Positions 51,236-60,023 are shown, counted from the stretch's first letter. The stretch is DNA of 64,000 nt from SCUS01 sp966211675 (GCA_966211675.1 CBIHPK010000005.1:1-64000); one strand, 5' to 3'. Made by a program: numbers and translations. Notes: generated by a model not told the origin, from the letters alone.

Positions 51236-52900
51236 TCAGCGCCGCAGGCCGAGCGCCCGCCACCAGTCGGTCACCACGTGAGCGGCGCCGCCGATCAAGG
51301 CCGCGGCCAGCAGCGCCGCGCCCACCCAGGGGTGACGGCCCACCGCCAGCACCACCGAGCCGCCGAGCACCAGCGACGCCACCACCAGGCTCGCGAAGAG
51401 GCGCCGCCCCAGGCGGTCGAAGGCCTGCGGGGTCTCCGCGTCGGCGGTCTTCAGCGTGAGGTGTCCCTTGCGCAGGTCCTCGAGGATCTCCGAGACCTGC
51501 TCGGGCATCTGCCCCGCCATCCCGCTCAGTCGGAGCGCGGTGCGCATCAGGTCGCCGGTGAGCTTGTCCGGCGAGTAGCGCTGCGCCACCAGCCGGATCA
51601 GGTAGGGCTTCGCCTCGGAGAACACGTCCAGGTCGGGCGCGATCTGCCGCGCGGTGCCCTCCAGGGTCATGAGCGCGCGGCCCACCAGCATGAAGTCCGG
51701 CGGCATGTCGATGCCGTGCTTCACCGCGCCCCAGATGAGGTCGCGCACCACCGCGGCGACCTCGATCTCGCCGAGCGCGCGGCCCACGTACTTGCGCCCC
51801 AGCGTCTCGACGTCGGTGCGAAAGGCCGCCATGTCGACCTTCCGCGTGGGGCGCCCGAGGGCGTAGAGGGCGTCGGCCACGGCGCTGTAGTCCTCGCGCG
51901 CGGCGGCCACCATCAGGTCGAGCGCGCGGTCGCGCGTGGCGCCGGAGAGGTGGCCTACGAGGCCGAGGTCGAGGAGCCCCACCACGGGCGCGTCGTTGGG
52001 CCCCAGCACCAGCAGGTTTCCGGGGTGCGGGTCGGCGTGGAAGAAGCCGTCCTCGAAGATCATCTTGATGACCGCGTGCACGCTGACGCTGGCGAGCGCG
52101 CGACCGTCCAGGCCCTGCGCCAGGGCGTCGTTGAGCTTGCGCCCGTCGAGGAACTCCAGCGTCAGTACCCGCTTGCCCGAGTGCGAGCGGAACACTCCCG
52201 GAAAGCGCACCTTCGTGTCGCCCTCGAAGTTCTTGGCGAAGCGCTCGGCGTGGTCGGCCTCCTGGAGGAAATCGAGCTCGGCCTTGATGCTCCGGTCGAA
52301 CTCCGCGACCAGGTCGACCGGCGAGTACCGGCGCGACTCCGGCACCGCGCGCTCCAGCGCCCGGGCGAACCAGTAGAGCAGGTCGACGTCCCGGGCGACC
52401 GTCTCCTGGATGCCCGGCCGCTGCACCTTGATGGCCACCTCGCGGGGCCCCTCGCCCTCGACCAGTGGAGGCAGTCGCCCGCGGTGCACCTGGGCGATGG
52501 AGGCGCTCGCGAGCGGGCGCTCGTCCACCGAGAGGAAGAGCTCGCCCACCGGACCGCCGAGGTCCCCTTCGATCTCCCCTCGCACCGCCTCCCAGGTGAT
52601 GGGCTTTACGTCATCCTGTAAGATCTTCAGCTCCGTGATGACCTCCGGCGGGAGCAGGTCCGCGCGCGTCGAGGCGATCTGCCCGAGCTTCACGAAGGAC
52701 GGCCCGAGGTCCTGGAGAACGAAGCGCACTCGCTGCGCGATGGAGTGCGAGCGGTGGTCCGCCGCCTCGGCGCCGTGCGCGACCAGGGGCGTGTCGAGCC
52801 CGAGGCGCTGCACCACCTCGCCGAAGCCGTGGCGCCAGAGCACGGCGACGATGTCACGGAGGCGGTCGAGGTCGCGGAACGCGGTGATCACCGAGGGCAT
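51236..52900 (-). CDS. ubiB: UbiB/ABC1 family atypical kinase
   Basis: UbiB/COQ8 proteins are atypical kinase-like ATPases needed for ubiquinone synthesis. The 554-residue protein has the family-specific KxGQ motif (Lys71-Gln74, FVKLGQIAST), the Ala-rich nucleotide loop RPLASASIAQVHRG, the Lys in REVAIKVQRPG, the catalytic-loop FFHADPHPGNLLVLG and the metal motif VGLLDLGLVGHLSG. Two C-terminal membrane helices follow (ASLVVASLVLGGSVVLAVG). It lies 9 nt downstream of the Kazal-like lipoprotein gene. Whether it serves quinone synthesis here is inferred from the family; no ubi genes are adjacent. Confidence 0.88.
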   Translation of the reverse strand: MPSVITAFRDLDRLRDIVAVLWRHGFGEVVQRLGLDTPLVAHGAEAADHRSHSIAQRVRFVLQDLGPSFVKLGQIASTRADLLPPEVITELKILQDDVKPITWEAVRGEIEGDLGGPVGELFLSVDERPLASASIAQVHRGRLPPLVEGEGPREVAIKVQRPGIQETVARDVDLLYWFARALERAVPESRRYSPVDLVAEFDRSIKAELDFLQEADHAERFAKNFEGDTKVRFPGVFRSHSGKRVLTLEFLDGRKLNDALAQGLDGRALASVSVHAVIKMIFEDGFFHADPHPGNLLVLGPNDAPVVGLLDLGLVGHLSGATRDRALDLMVAAAREDYSAVADALYALGRPTRKVDMAAFRTDVETLGRKYVGRALGEIEVAAVVRDLIWGAVKHGIDMPPDFMLVGRALMTLEGTARQIAPDLDVFSEAKPYLIRLVAQRYSPDKLTGDLMRTALRLSGMAGQMPEQVSEILEDLRKGHLTLKTADAETPQAFDRLGRRLFASLVVASLVLGGSVVLAVGRHPWVGAALLAAALIGGAAHVVTDWWRALGLRR

Positions 52901-52909
52901 CGCGCGCTC

Positions 52910-53425
52910 TCAATCGCGGGGGCAGAGGCCGAAGCGCACGAGGCGCACGCCCTCGACCTGGAGCTGGCAGAGCCCGCCGTAGGTCATCCCGTCGCAGCCG
53001 CACACGAGCTCGTCGGCGGAGGCGTCGGTCATCGTGCAGGTGGAGGCCGCGCGGCGCGGGACGCAGAAGCCGGGCGCGTCGCAGCCGGGGCCGTTGCAGT
53101 AGAGGTCCGGCGAGGGACAGTCGGCGTTGCGGCGGCAGCCGAGCACCGAGCTCTCGGCGACCACGTCGCGAGGGCCATCGGAGGCGTCGGAGGTGGCGTC
53201 GGACAGGGCGTCGACCCGGGCGTCGCGGCCCGCGTCGCGGCCCGCGTCGAGGTCGCCCGCCTCGGCGGCGTCGAGGCCCACGTCGCGTGGCGCTCCGAAG
53301 TCCGTCGGCACGACCGTGGCGTCGCGGGTTAAGCGCCTCGGCTCCTCGGCGCAGCCGAACGCCAGCACGGCGCAGATGATCCATCCCGGACCGAACAACG
53401 CGCCGGCCGATCGCCTCGTCTCCAT
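52910..53425 (-). CDS. Lipoprotein with Kazal-like C-terminal domain
   Basis: The 171-residue protein has a lipobox (CAVLAFGC), an Asp/Ala/Arg-rich spacer (DAGRDAGRDARVDALSDATS), then a Cys-rich region. The C-terminal part (LVCGCDGMTYGGLCQLQVEG, then FGLCP) matches the Kazal serine protease inhibitor pattern C-G-x-DG-x-TY-xx-x-C. A Cys-rich stretch precedes it (CRRNADCPSPDLYCNGPGC). ATG 53425 has no Shine-Dalgarno. A surface-exposed inhibitor or adhesive role is inferred from the domain class only. Confidence 0.68.
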   Translation of the reverse strand: METRRSAGALFGPGWIICAVLAFGCAEEPRRLTRDATVVPTDFGAPRDVGLDAAEAGDLDAGRDAGRDARVDALSDATSDASDGPRDVVAESSVLGCRRNADCPSPDLYCNGPGCDAPGFCVPRRAASTCTMTDASADELVCGCDGMTYGGLCQLQVEGVRLVRFGLCPRD

Positions 53426-53487
53426 CGCGCGGACGATGCCACAGCCCGCGCGCAAACCCCACCGCTCTCGGGCCCCCCCGCCGGAGC

Positions 53488-54774
53488 TCACCCGCGCGCC
53501 TCGCGGAAGGCCTCGGCCGCCGCGGCCAGCGTCGCCTCGACCACCGCGTCGTCGTGCGTGACCGAGTGGAACGCCGCCTCCCACTGCGACGGCGGCAGGT
53601 ACACCCCGCGCTTGAGCATCCCCTGGTGGAAGCGAGCGAAGGCCTTGGTGTCGGCGGCCTTCGCGTCGTCCCACGAGCGCACCGGCGCGTCGGTGAAGAA
53701 CACCGTCCACATGGCGCCCACCCGCTGCACCGTGACCGTCGCCCCGGCGGAGCGGGCGGCCTCGCGCAGGCCCGACTCCAGGCGCGCCCCGATGCGCTCC
53801 AGCGAGGCGTAGAGCTCGGGCGTGAGCAGCGCGAGCGTGGCGAGGCCCGCCGCCGTGGCGACCGGGTTTCCGCTGAGCGTCCCGGCCTGGTAGACGGGGC
53901 CGATGGGGGCGAGGCGGTCCATGATCTCCGCGCGACCGCCGAAGGCCGCGAGGGGCAGGCCGCCGCCGACGATCTTACCCAGGGTGGTAAGATCCGGGGT
54001 CACGCCGTAGACCGCCTGGGCGCCGCCGCGCGCCAGCCGGAAGCCGGTCATCACCTCGTCGAGCACCAGCAGCGCGCCGTGCTCGGTGCAGAGCGAGCGC
54101 AGCCCCTCGAGGAAGCCCGGGGCGGGCGGCACGCAGCCCATGTTGCCCACCACCGGCTCGACGATCACCGCGGCGATCTCGCGGCCCTGCTCGGCGAAGA
54201 GCGCGCGCACGGCGTCGAGGTCGTTGTAGCGGGCGGTCAGCGTGTTGAGCGCCGCCGCCGCCGGGACCCCGGCGCTGTCGGGCACGCCGAAGGTCGCCGC
54301 GCCGCTGCCGGCCTTCACCAGCAGGAAGTCCGCGTGGCCGTGGTAGCAGCCCTCGAACTTCAGCACCTTGTCGCGGCCGGTGAAGCCCCGGGCGAGGCGC
54401 AGGGCGCTCATGCAGGCCTCGGTTCCGCTCGAACAGAGGCGCACCTTGTCCATCGAGGGCACGGCCTCGCAGAGGGCCTCGGCGAAGAGCACCTCTCGCT
54501 CGGTGGGCGCGCCGTAGCTCGTCCCCATCGCCGCCGCCTCGGTGATCGCCCGCAGGATGGACGGGTGCGCGTGGCCCAGCACCATCGGCCCCCAGGAGCC
54601 GACGTAGTCGATGTAGCGCGTGCCGTCGGCGCCCCAGAGGTACGGGCCCTCCGCGCGGGCCACGTAGATGGGCTCGCCGCCGACGGCGCGGAAGGCTCGT
54701 ACGGGGGAGTTCACGCCGCCGGGGATTCGTCGGAGGGCGCGCTCGTGCAGGCTGCGGGAGATCGGGTCTGCCAT
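53488..54774 (-). CDS. hemL: Glutamate-1-semialdehyde 2,1-aminomutase
   Basis: HemL converts glutamate-1-semialdehyde to 5-aminolevulinate, the C5 route of heme synthesis. The 428-residue class III PLP enzyme starts ERALRRIPGGVNSPVRAFRA, with GPMVLGHAHP, SSGTEACMSALRLARGFTGR, FEGCYHGHAD, LDEVMTGFRLARGGAQAVYG and the PLP Lys267 in TLGKIVGGGLPLA. GTLSGNP is in the expected place. It stands in a run of minus-strand genes. TATCGC lies 9 nt before the ATG. Confidence 0.96.
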   Translation of the reverse strand: MADPISRSLHERALRRIPGGVNSPVRAFRAVGGEPIYVARAEGPYLWGADGTRYIDYVGSWGPMVLGHAHPSILRAITEAAAMGTSYGAPTEREVLFAEALCEAVPSMDKVRLCSSGTEACMSALRLARGFTGRDKVLKFEGCYHGHADFLLVKAGSGAATFGVPDSAGVPAAAALNTLTARYNDLDAVRALFAEQGREIAAVIVEPVVGNMGCVPPAPGFLEGLRSLCTEHGALLVLDEVMTGFRLARGGAQAVYGVTPDLTTLGKIVGGGLPLAAFGGRAEIMDRLAPIGPVYQAGTLSGNPVATAAGLATLALLTPELYASLERIGARLESGLREAARSAGATVTVQRVGAMWTVFFTDAPVRSWDDAKAADTKAFARFHQGMLKRGVYLPPSQWEAAFHSVTHDDAVVEATLAAAAEAFREARG

Positions 54775-54810
54775 GGTGGCGGAGCGATAGCGCCGACGGG
54801 CGACCAGTGT

Positions 54811-55701
54811 CTAGGGGCGGGCGCCCTCGACGCGCACGACCTCACCATAGAGCACCAGCTCGACGCCGTGCGACTCGTCGGGCATCGAGCCGCGGACGAC
54901 CATCGGCTGAGGGACGGACTTGCTCTCACCGGCCGCGAGGCGCTCGTCATCCGGGAAGCGGAAGCCCTGCAGGCCGGTGGGGCCGTCGCCCGCGCGCGTC
55001 CGGATCTCCAGGGCCCGGAGCAGGTAGGGCGCGCATTGATCGGTGGCGCAGGGGTTGCGAACCACCGCGGTCACCGACACGAAGGCGTCGCCTGTCGAGG
55101 GAGGGTCGCTCACGTAGGGCCGGACCTCGACCTCCATGGAGGCCACGGAGGCCGTGGAGCCGCCGCTCACAAGCGGCACCGAGCCGCGCCAGACCGAGGG
55201 GTCGCCGTAGACTCCGCTGCGCAGCTGCGCCAGCACCGGAGGACCCGAGGGGAGCGTGACGGAGACCGCCGCGGTGGCCCCCTCGGCGAGCGTCACACGG
55301 GTCGAGGACGACCACGGCGCCATGAAGGACGAGCCGGTGACCTCGTAGCTGCCCGGGCCGAGGGCGTCGATGGTCTGCGTGGCCGTGCGGTCCCAGCGCA
55401 GCACCCGCTCGAAGCCGCCGATGGAGCCGCAGCGGACGACCAGCCAGACCTCGGGGCCGCGCGCCTCGAGCCCGGGGTCGAGACCGAGCGCCACCCGAAG
55501 GCGGCTGGTGCCGTTGGAGGTGCACGTTGGTGCGGGCGCTAGGTCGGCGAGGGCGCCCGCCGAGTCCTGCGCCGAGCCGGCGTCGGCGAGGGGTTGGCCC
55601 GCGTCCAGCGGAGGGGCGAGGTCACCCGAGCCGCTGCCGCAGCCCACCGCGGCGAGAGAGAGGATCCACGGCGCGACGCGCCGCAGTGAAAGGAAGTTCA
55701 T
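54811..55701 (-). CDS. Lipoprotein with Ala/Asp-rich linker and beta-rich body
   Basis: The 296-residue protein has a lipobox (WILSLAAVGC, Cys21), a short linker (APPLDAGQPLADAGSAQDSA) and a beta-rich body (SRLRVALGLDPGLEARGPEV, YEVTGSSFMAPWSSSTRVTL, RAVEV-like MEVEVRPYVSDPPSTGDAF). It ends DESHGVELVLYGEVVRVEG. No known family was recognised. ATG 55701 is preceded by TATACC 9 nt upstream and no Shine-Dalgarno. Confidence 0.6.
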   Translation of the reverse strand: MNFLSLRRVAPWILSLAAVGCGSGSGDLAPPLDAGQPLADAGSAQDSAGALADLAPAPTCTSNGTSRLRVALGLDPGLEARGPEVWLVVRCGSIGGFERVLRWDRTATQTIDALGPGSYEVTGSSFMAPWSSSTRVTLAEGATAAVSVTLPSGPPVLAQLRSGVYGDPSVWRGSVPLVSGGSTASVASMEVEVRPYVSDPPSTGDAFVSVTAVVRNPCATDQCAPYLLRALEIRTRAGDGPTGLQGFRFPDDERLAAGESKSVPQPMVVRGSMPDESHGVELVLYGEVVRVEGARP

Positions 55702-55710
55702 TGGGCGACA

Positions 55711-55716
55711 GGTATA
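55711..55716 (-). promoter_or_regulatory. Candidate -10 element, leaderless lipoprotein
   Basis: TATACC on the minus strand ends 9 nt before ATG 55701; no Shine-Dalgarno is visible. Confidence 0.3.
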
Positions 55717-55763
55717 GCAACGGCGCCATCGATCGGTAAGCCTCTGACGACGCGCGTCAGGCT

Positions 55764-56576
55764 CTATGGCAACGGACGAGGCTGTGTCGGCGGAGGGATC
55801 ACCCGCTCTCGGGTCACGTCCACGCGCTCCAGCGTCCGGTCGCGAACGCGCCACGTCTCGCGGCGGATCTCGCGCCCGATGGGCTGACCGGCGAGGCCGC
55901 CGTGGAGGGGGCGCTGCTCGATGTAGAGGTCGCGCGGAACCGGCAGCTCCTCGATGACGTCCCAGCGCCCGCGGGTCTCCGCGCCGCTCGCCTCGTCGAA
56001 GGACCCGAGGCGCACCTGGCCCTCGTACCAGGCGAGCTCGCCCGCCGCTCCGAGCCTCGCGACGCGCAGCGAACGCCCGCTCCCATCGTCCCCGTCGTCG
56101 CTCGCCACCTCGGTCTCCACGACGAACTCCCTCGGCTCGGCGGTGGTCAACGCCACCGGCGTCACCTCGGACACGGAGCGCACGCAGCGCCCGGGTCGCC
56201 CCGCGTCCACCAGCGCGAGGTGCGCCCGTGGCGTCCACGCGCCAGCGCGACCGGAGAAGCCCACCAGCGTCGCGTTGCCGCAGTCGGTGCGCACGAGTCC
56301 CAGCGCCGAGTCGCCCACGCACCCCACCGCCACCACCTCGCTCACCCGCTCGTCCGTCGCCGCCTCTCCGGCGATGGTGCGCTCGCCCGCCGCGGGGTGC
56401 AGCGCGACCCCCATCGCCGAGAGCGTCGAGGCGTCGGCACGCGCCCCTTCGAGCGCCGCCGCGAAGCGGGCGCAGTCCGGCGTCGCTGGAGGCGGAGTCG
56501 CGGCGACCGTCGCGAGCCTCGGCGTCGAGGCGCAGGCCGCGAGCAGCGCCGACGCCGGGAGCGCCCACCGCCTCAC
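55764..56576 (-). CDS. Lipoprotein of unknown function
   Basis: The 270-residue protein has a lipobox (LPASALLAACAST, Cys about 15) and a body with several Cys (CARFAAALEGARADA, VGCVGDSALGLVRTDCGNAT, RPGRCVRS). A C-terminal beta-rich part follows (LAWYEGQVRLGSFDEASG). The family was not recognised. The GTG at 56576 overlaps the end of the isoaspartyl peptidase gene as GTGA, so it is translated in coupling. A GTG at 56612 would extend into that gene and place the signal sequence 12 residues in. Confidence 0.6.
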   Translation of the reverse strand: MRRWALPASALLAACASTPRLATVAATPPPATPDCARFAAALEGARADASTLSAMGVALHPAAGERTIAGEAATDERVSEVVAVGCVGDSALGLVRTDCGNATLVGFSGRAGAWTPRAHLALVDAGRPGRCVRSVSEVTPVALTTAEPREFVVETEVASDDGDDGSGRSLRVARLGAAGELAWYEGQVRLGSFDEASGAETRGRWDVIEELPVPRDLYIEQRPLHGGLAGQPIGREIRRETWRVRDRTLERVDVTRERVIPPPTQPRPLP

Positions 56577-57451
56577 CAGCCGGACCCTCGCGCCCCGTCC
56601 GTCGATCCCCACGCCCAGGTCATCGTGTCGGTGTTGTTGGCCCGGCCCGGTCGACCCTCGCGATCGAGCGCGATCACCCCGCCGGTGCCGCCGACCCGCG
56701 ACGCCAGGGCCTCGACCCCCTCCGCCGCGGCGGCCATCGGATCGGCCCCTCCGCGCAGCGAGGAGATCACCAGGAAGCCCACTCCCACCCGCAGGATCTT
56801 CTCTCCGTGGCCGGTGGCGCTCACGCCCCCCGCGAGGTCGTCAGCGTAGGTTCCGGCGCCCGGCAGGGGGGAGTCGCCGACGCGCCCTCGGCGCTTGTTC
56901 GTCATGCCGCCGGTGCTCGTCGCCGCCGCCACGTGGGCGCCGTCGAAGGCCACGGCGCCGACGGTCCCTCCCGGCCACCCGGCCTCCGCGCGCCCCGCCC
57001 GCACGGCCATCCAGCGAGCCCTCGCGGCGGGCGTGATCAGCTCCGCGTCGGGCACCCGCTCGAAGCCCTGGGACTCCGCGAAGCGCATCGCGCCCTCCGC
57101 GGCGTAGATCGCGTGGCGGCCGTCCTCCATCGCCGCACGCGCGACGGCGATGGGGTGCCGCACCGCGGGCATCGCGCACACCGCCCCGTAGCGAAGGCCG
57201 TCCCCGTCCATGAGCGCCGCGTCCAGCTCCACGGAGCCGTCTTCGTTCAGGCACGCCCCCCGCCCCGCGTTGAAGAGCGGATCGTCCTCCAGCACCTCCA
57301 CCGCCCGCTGCGCCGCGTCGAGGGCGCTGCCTCCCGCGAGCAGCACCTCCAGCGCGGCCGCGACCGCGCGCTCGCAGCCCGCCACGTGGTCGGCGCGACG
57401 CTCCGGGGGAACGCTCCCCGCGCCGCCGTGGACGATCACCGAGGGGCTCAT
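56573..57451 (-). CDS. iaaA: Isoaspartyl peptidase / L-asparaginase (Ntn-hydrolase)
   Basis: This 292-residue precursor is a plant-type asparaginase that self-cleaves and removes isoaspartyl residues or hydrolyses asparagine. The N-terminal half has VIVHGGAGSVPPE, LEDDPLFNAGRGACLNEDGS and ELDAALMDG. The nucleophile Thr163 is in WPGGTVGAVAFD, followed by ATSTGGMTNKRRGRVGDSPL and GAGTYADD, the exact family pattern. It starts 3 nt after the ferredoxin gene stop and overlaps the next lipoprotein gene. A role in repair or peptide recycling is inferred from the family. Confidence 0.9.
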   Translation of the reverse strand: MSPSVIVHGGAGSVPPERRADHVAGCERAVAAALEVLLAGGSALDAAQRAVEVLEDDPLFNAGRGACLNEDGSVELDAALMDGDGLRYGAVCAMPAVRHPIAVARAAMEDGRHAIYAAEGAMRFAESQGFERVPDAELITPAARARWMAVRAGRAEAGWPGGTVGAVAFDGAHVAAATSTGGMTNKRRGRVGDSPLPGAGTYADDLAGGVSATGHGEKILRVGVGFLVISSLRGGADPMAAAAEGVEALASRVGGTGGVIALDREGRPGRANNTDTMTWAWGSTDGARGSGW

Positions 57452-57454
57452 CGC

Positions 57455-57826
57455 TCAGCCCCGTCGCAGCCGGGCCAGCGCCTCGGGCGAGGTGCTCTCC
57501 TCGGTGAGCTGCCGCGCCGCGAGGGAGGGCTCGGCCAGCACGCCGCCCTCCGTCTCCAGGCCCCGAACCAGCGCCGGGACGTCGGCCGAGGTGACCTGGC
57601 CGAGCAGCACCCCGTCGGGCATCACGGCCACGGTGATGCCGTGCTCGCACCGGTCGATGCAGCTCGACGACATCACCCGCACCCGCGGCCCCTGGCCCGC
57701 GACCTTGCTGGCGCGCTTGAGCTCCTCGACCAGCGCCTCGGACCCCTTGGCCGCGCAGGAGCCCCGAGGGTGATCGTCGGCGCGGCGGTTGATGCAGATC
57801 CACACGTATCGCTCTCGGAGGGGCAT
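57455..57826 (-). CDS. Thioredoxin-like [2Fe-2S] ferredoxin
   Basis: This 123-residue protein has the four cluster ligands Cys11, Cys24, Cys56 and Cys60 (VWICINRR, GSCAAKGSE, SSSCIDRCEHGI), the C-x12-C / C-x3-C pattern of thioredoxin-like [2Fe-2S] ferredoxins. The central loop (KVAGQGPRVRV) and the C-terminal part (VAVMPDGVLLGQVTSADV) complete the fold. It likely transfers electrons to an unidentified partner. ATG 57826 has no Shine-Dalgarno but TATAAA 7 nt upstream. It opens an operon with the isoaspartyl peptidase and is divergent from YihY. Confidence 0.88.
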   Translation of the reverse strand: MPLRERYVWICINRRADDHPRGSCAAKGSEALVEELKRASKVAGQGPRVRVMSSSCIDRCEHGITVAVMPDGVLLGQVTSADVPALVRGLETEGGVLAEPSLAARQLTEESTSPEALARLRRG

Positions 57827-57833
57827 GCGTGGG

Positions 57834-57839
57834 TTTATA
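57834..57839 (-). promoter_or_regulatory. Candidate -10 element, leaderless ferredoxin operon
   Basis: TATAAA on the minus strand ends 7 nt before ATG 57826 and is the best -10 match in the window. No Shine-Dalgarno is present, so the message probably starts at or next to the ATG. Confidence 0.45.
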
Positions 57840-57859
57840 CACACGACCGCGGCGGCTCC

Positions 57860-57873
57860 GCGATACTCCGGCG
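57860..57873 (+). promoter_or_regulatory. 14-mer shared with the HEAT-PilT upstream region (copy 1)
   Basis: GCGATACTCCGGCG lies 36 nt before the YihY start and is repeated exactly at 61068-61081, 57 nt before the HEAT-PilT start. It contains a GATACT -10-like hexamer. It may be a shared promoter element. Confidence 0.3.
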
Positions 57874-57909
57874 CCCCACGGCGATCTCCAAGGTTCCCCC
57901 GATCCACCG

Positions 57910-58797
57910 ATGCGAGTCCGAGTGAAGGCCCGAGCCTCCCGCAGCCTCGCGACCAGCACGCCCAGCCGTCGCGAGCTCGCCCGCGCCTTCCTCGCCCTCG
58001 CCCTGCGCGCGGACGTCCCCACGCTCTCCGCCAGCTTCGCCTTCAGCGCCGTCTTCGCGGTCGGCCCGCTGCTCTCGCTCTCCCTCGCGGCCCTCTCCAC
58101 CCTGCGCAACGACACCTTCCGCCGTGGCCTGGACCACATCGCCCGCGCCATCGTCCCGAGCGTCTCGGCCCCCTTCCTCGACGCCATCGCCAGCCAGCTC
58201 AAGCGCGCCAGCAACCCGGTGCTCTTCACCGTCTCGCTCCTCGGCCTCGTCTGGACGCTCTCCTCCGCCTCCGACGCCATCGTCTCGGCGCTCGAGATCA
58301 TCGGCCGCCGCGACCCTCGCGCCTGGTGGAGACGGCGGCTGCGCTCGGTGATCCTGGGCCTCGCGGTCGCCCTCGCCCTGGTCGTGGCCTCCGTCGCGGT
58401 CAGCCTCGGGCCCAGCGTGGGCGCCTTCCTGGGGCGTCTCACGCACCTGCCCTTCGGCCTCTTCGAGCCGCTCACGTCGAAGTGGTTCCGGCTGCCGCTG
58501 GTGGCCGCCAGCTTTACCACCCTGGGTATGATCTACTACCGCCACGGCACCATCGACGCGCCCCCGCGCGGGCTCTCGCTCATCGGCGCCCTCTTCGGCG
58601 GCGTGCTCGCCACCATCGCCTCCGCCGTGCTCAGCGGGTGGTTCTCGCTCATCCCCCGGCTGGGCGGCGGCTACGGCGCGGCCACGGCCTTCTTCGCGGT
58701 GCTGCTCTGGCTCTACGTGCTCGGCCTCTCGATCTGCCTCGGGGCGTGCCTCACCCACGTGATGGGCTTCGTCCCGCAGCACCGACGGAGGGCGTGA
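57910..58797 (+). CDS. YihY/BrkB-family membrane protein
   Basis: The 295-residue protein has about six transmembrane helices (FAFSAVFAVGPLLSLSLAAL, SLLGLVWTLSSASDAIVSAL, ILGLAVALALVVASVAVSLG, LVAASFTTLGMIYYRHGTID, GALFGGVLATIASAVLSGWF, GAATAFFAVLLWLYVLGLSI). The family motif LSLS/G-SASDAI and the C-terminal GGGYGAATAFFAVLLWLY fit YihY/BrkB. Its role is not settled in the family; some members were mislabelled as RNase BN. ATG 57910 follows the 14-mer element. It overlaps the next lipoprotein gene as GTGA. Confidence 0.85.
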   Translation: MRVRVKARASRSLATSTPSRRELARAFLALALRADVPTLSASFAFSAVFAVGPLLSLSLAALSTLRNDTFRRGLDHIARAIVPSVSAPFLDAIASQLKRASNPVLFTVSLLGLVWTLSSASDAIVSALEIIGRRDPRAWWRRRLRSVILGLAVALALVVASVAVSLGPSVGAFLGRLTHLPFGLFEPLTSKWFRLPLVAASFTTLGMIYYRHGTIDAPPRGLSLIGALFGGVLATIASAVLSGWFSLIPRLGGGYGAATAFFAVLLWLYVLGLSICLGACLTHVMGFVPQHRRRA

Positions 58798-60023
58798 GGG
58801 TCGTGGGCGTCGGGCGCGTCGGGTGCGCGGTGGCGCTGCTGGTCGCGGGCTGCCAGTCGCCGCCCGCGCCGAGGAGGCGGCCGCACGTGGAGCCGCCGGA
58901 TGTGCCCGTGGTCGACGGCGGCACCCGGCGCTGCGCGCTGCGCGCCGACGCCCCCGGCGAGGTGTCCCGAGGCGCCGACCCCGGGCGCATGCGCGTCGCC
59001 TGGAACGGCGAGCACTGGGCGGTGGTCTGGTCGGAGGTGATCGACAACGAGCCCGCCGTCTTCTTCGCTCGCGTCGACGCCGACGGCACCCGCCCTCGGC
59101 CCCCGTTGCGCGTGAGCGAGCGCCGCACCTACGCCACCTCCCCCGCGGTCTGCTGGAACCGCACCGCCTGGTCGGTGTTCTTCACCGGCGGATTGCGCGA
59201 GGTCGGGGACATCTACCAGGCGAGGGTGACCAGCCGGGGCAGCGCCGTCGGACGACCGTGGCGCATGACCCACGGAGAGCGCCTCGACATCGACCCGGCG
59301 GTCGCCACCAGCGGCAACGCCACCGGGCTCGTGTGGTCCGCGCGCGACGTCGACCAGCGCTGGAGCCTCTACGGCGAGGTGCTCGACCGCTGGGACCGCC
59401 CGAGCGCGCCGCTCACCCTCATGCGCAACAGCTCCCTCGCGCTCGGCCCCACGGAGCTCGCCTGGACGGGTCAGGAGTGGGCCGCCGCGTACGTGACCGC
59501 GGGGCAGGAGGTGTTCGGCGTCGAGCTCGCCCGCCTCGACGCGGTCGGTCTGATGCGCGGCAGCGTGCGGCGCATGACCGACGCCCGCATCGGCGACGTG
59601 AGCTCCGAGCGCCGCTTCGCCATCGCCTGGAACGGCCAGCGCTACGGCCTCGCCTGGAGCGAGCTCCGCGACGGCCAGCGCCGACTCTACTTCCGCTGGG
59701 TGAGCGCGCGCGGCAACCCCTTGAGCGAGCCCCGAGAGGTCGGCCTGGAGGGCGACGTGGCCACCTCCCCGGCGCTCGCCTCGCTGTCCGACGGAACGCT
59801 GGTCCTGGCCTGGGAGTCCGAGCGCGAGGGCGACCGCCGCGTGGCCGTGGCCCTGCTCGACGAGGAGGGCCTCCCCCAGCGAGAGCCGGTCACCCTGCGC
59901 GGCGTGGAGGGCATCGCCACGCAGCCCGCTCTCGCGATCTCAGCCGACGCGGTGGGCGTCGCGACGCGGTCGAGGCGAGGCATCAGCTTCCACCGGGTCA
60001 CGCTCGGCACCTGCCGACGCTGA
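58794..60023 (+). CDS. Propeller-like lipoprotein
   Basis: The 409-residue protein has a lipobox (VALLLVAGC-type LLVAGCQS, Cys18). Repeats of about 50 residues follow, each with a W-N/S-G-x-x-W/Y motif (VAWNGEHWAVVWSE, VCWNRTAWSVFF, LAWTGQEWAAAYVT, IAWNGQRYGLAWSEL). They suggest a six- or seven-bladed beta-propeller. No enzyme residues are recognised. The GTG start overlaps the YihY stop (GTGA) with GGAGG 4-8 nt upstream, so the two are coupled. Its 3' end overlaps xerC by 84 nt on the other strand. Confidence 0.68.
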   Translation: MRVVGVGRVGCAVALLVAGCQSPPAPRRRPHVEPPDVPVVDGGTRRCALRADAPGEVSRGADPGRMRVAWNGEHWAVVWSEVIDNEPAVFFARVDADGTRPRPPLRVSERRTYATSPAVCWNRTAWSVFFTGGLREVGDIYQARVTSRGSAVGRPWRMTHGERLDIDPAVATSGNATGLVWSARDVDQRWSLYGEVLDRWDRPSAPLTLMRNSSLALGPTELAWTGQEWAAAYVTAGQEVFGVELARLDAVGLMRGSVRRMTDARIGDVSSERRFAIAWNGQRYGLAWSELRDGQRRLYFRWVSARGNPLSEPREVGLEGDVATSPALASLSDGTLVLAWESEREGDRRVAVALLDEEGLPQREPVTLRGVEGIATQPALAISADAVGVATRSRRGISFHRVTLGTCRR

